Assembly: GCF_000765665.2 (NCBI RefSeq)
Contig: NZ_JROZ02000001.1
Location: 248,001 to 312,000 of the forward strand
Direction of reading: 5' to 3'
From: Helicobacter sp. MIT 05-5293
GTDB lineage: Bacteria > Campylobacterota > Campylobacteria > Campylobacterales > Helicobacteraceae
Length of the DNA stretch: 64,000 nucleotides
Below are positions 62,855 to 64,000 of the stretch, one piece after another. Made by a program: the position numbers and the translations under genes. The notes under the pieces were generated by a model that was not told where the DNA came from, ran no database searches, and saw nothing but the letters and a program-made list of their open reading frames with translations. The stretch's first letter is position 1, and every line of letters begins with the position of its first letter.

Positions 62855-64000
62855 TTAAAGCAAACCTTGACTTTTTTGATCCAAAAGCAAATATTGATTG
62901 ATTTTTTCTTCAAGTTCATTTTCAGCTTTTTCAAGCTCTTTGGCAAGAGTATTGATACCTTGTGTTTCGTAGATTTGAGGGTTGCTTAGAGAATCTTGGA
63001 GTGTTTTGATGTGAGATTCTAAGGTTGCAATTTGTAAGGGTAATGATTGCAATGCTCTTTGTTCGTTATAGCTTAGTTTTGTTGGTTTTTTGTCATTTTT
63101 GTTTTCGCGTAAAATATCTTTGGGATTCTCATTAGAATCGTTCTTATTGATTTTTTCGGCAATTTTTTGTAATTCGTTTAATGATTCTTGAATGTCTAAA
63201 TATTGGCTATAAGCAAGATGAGAGGTGCTTACTTTTCCATTTCCTTCAAAAATAAGTAGTTTTTGAGCAAGTTTATCCACAAAATAACGATCGTGGCTGA
63301 CAAAAATCACACTACAAGACATACTAAGCAAATACTCTTCGATAATATTAATCGTTTGAATGTCTAAGTCATTTGTCGGCTCATCAAGAAGAAGCACATC
63401 GACTTCTTTAGTGAAAAGTAGTGCTAAGGCGACACGATTTTTTTCGCCTCCGCTAAGCGCACCGATTTTTTGATTCAAAAATTCTTTAGGGAATAAGAAG
63501 TTTTTTAAATACCCATAAACATGTATATTTTTGTCTTTGACTTGGATATGGTCTCCGCCCATTGGACAAAATGTCTCAAGCAAATCTTTGTCATCATCAA
63601 GGATTGCAATGTGTTGATCAAAATATCCTATACGAATGTCTCCGACTTTGATAATGCCTTGATCGGGTTGTTGCTCTCCAAGCAACATCTTTAAAAAACT
63701 TGTTTTGCCCGAACCATTTTTGCCCACTATGGCTATTTTTTCATTTTGCAGGATTCTAAGGTTGAGATTTTCAATCAGGCACTTATTACCAATATATTTG
63801 CTAAGATTTTGAATGTCAAAAAGGCATTTTTTATTATTTTGCCCCTCTGTGCGGTTAAAGGCTTTTTGTTCTCTTTGAAGCTCAAGCTGCATTTTGCGTA
63901 AAACTGACGGATTCTTTTTGGCTTCTTGACGCATCGCTATGAGGCGATTTTTTCTCCCTTCATTGCGTTTGAGACGCGCTTTGACACCTTTTCTCAACCA
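62855..64000 (-). CDS. ABC-F ATPase (Uup-like), C-terminal part
   Basis: The frame runs to the window edge, so the N-terminal half is missing. Seen: the inter-domain linker (LRKGVKARLKRNEGRKNR, the Uup-type sequence), the second ABC cassette with GKNGSGKTSFLKMLL, LSGGEKNRVALALL and VLLLDEPTNDLD, then a C-terminal coiled coil (QIATLESHIKTLQDSL). ABC-F proteins act on ribosomes or on DNA excision in the Uup group, not in transport. Uup is the best match; other ABC-F types are possible. Confidence 0.88.
   Translation of the reverse strand, partial: WLRKGVKARLKRNEGRKNRLIAMRQEAKKNPSVLRKMQLELQREQKAFNRTEGQNNKKCLFDIQNLSKYIGNKCLIENLNLRILQNEKIAIVGKNGSGKTSFLKMLLGEQQPDQGIIKVGDIRIGYFDQHIAILDDDKDLLETFCPMGGDHIQVKDKNIHVYGYLKNFLFPKEFLNQKIGALSGGEKNRVALALLFTKEVDVLLLDEPTNDLDIQTINIIEEYLLSMSCSVIFVSHDRYFVDKLAQKLLIFEGNGKVSTSHLAYSQYLDIQESLNELQKIAEKINKNDSNENPKDILRENKNDKKPTKLSYNEQRALQSLPLQIATLESHIKTLQDSLSNPQIYETQGINTLAKELEKAENELEEKINQYLLLDQKSQGLL

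Noticed and set aside
1-64000. CRISPR arrays, tRNA or rRNA genes, insertion sequences or prophage
   Set aside because: No regular repeat-spacer pattern, cloverleaf sequence, transposase or phage structural gene was seen on either strand.

Overview
The window looks like chromosomal DNA of an enterohepatic (non-gastric) Helicobacter or a close Campylobacterota relative. The DNA is AT-rich, intergenic DNA is sparse, and the trinucleotide context AGAATCT/AGATTCT is very frequent. Extended -10 (TGn-TATAAT) promoters lack a clear -35, and long poly-G/poly-A tracts occur in genes and promoters. Most proteins resemble H. pylori homologues (PorGDAB, PgdA, UvrB, Ppk, MotAB, FliL, small cytochrome c553). 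A bifunctional HisIE and several accessory genes argue against H. pylori itself. The species cannot be fixed from sequence alone. No tRNA, rRNA or CRISPR array was seen.

Layout. 1-2.9 kb: 3' end of an RND/MMPL-type exporter, rpsO, and a SAP-like/DUF6434-like protein. 2.9-8.1 kb (minus): rpoD and the four-subunit pyruvate:acceptor oxidoreductase operon porG-porD-porA-porB. 8.4-13.5 kb: trpS; a Crp/Fnr regulator divergent from a three-gene membrane redox module (Tat-exported 4-cluster Fe-S protein, cytochrome b, SLAC1/TehA-type channel) with no catalytic subunit; a small membrane protein. 13.6-17.6 kb: operon lysA, pheA, a DUF2156 protein and a GH25 lysozyme. 17.7-23.4 kb (minus): a giant single-chain type ISP-like restriction-modification enzyme carrying a G10 tract, two in-frame repeat-like insertions and a frameshift at an A AAA AAG heptamer. 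23.6-28.3 kb: accessory genes, including a methyltransferase switched off by a G12 tract. 28.3-34.7 kb (minus): COG0523 GTPase with a small CxxC partner, PgdA, nitrilase-type hydrolase, TruD, alanine racemase, cytochrome c553, RecR. 34.9-43 kb: dnaJ, uvrB (minus), a small coiled-coil pair with priA, an rsmD-type methyltransferase, fliL, acpS. 43-48.6 kb (minus): motB, motA, an MBL-fold hydrolase, rpsI, rplM, a UbiD decarboxylase and a small outer-membrane protein. 48.8-52.6 kb: ppk and a tandem pair of outer-membrane proteins. 52.9-58.2 kb: secG-frr-thrS-infC-rpmI-rplT and a membrane metallophosphoesterase. 58.3-64 kb (minus): FkbM methyltransferase behind an A14 promoter tract, DUF2393 protein, hisIE, HflK-like protein, ilvE, and an ABC-F ATPase running off the window.

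How it fits together. The core is housekeeping: translation, central carbon oxidation by an oxygen-sensitive oxidoreductase, amino-acid synthesis, motility and cell-wall maintenance. Superimposed is a variable surface/defence layer: two coding poly-G tracts and one promoter poly-A tract sit in a restriction-modification gene and two methyltransferase genes typical of glycan modification. The least understood items are the orphan Fe-S/cytochrome b/SLAC1 module and the restriction gene with its insertions and possible programmed frameshift.
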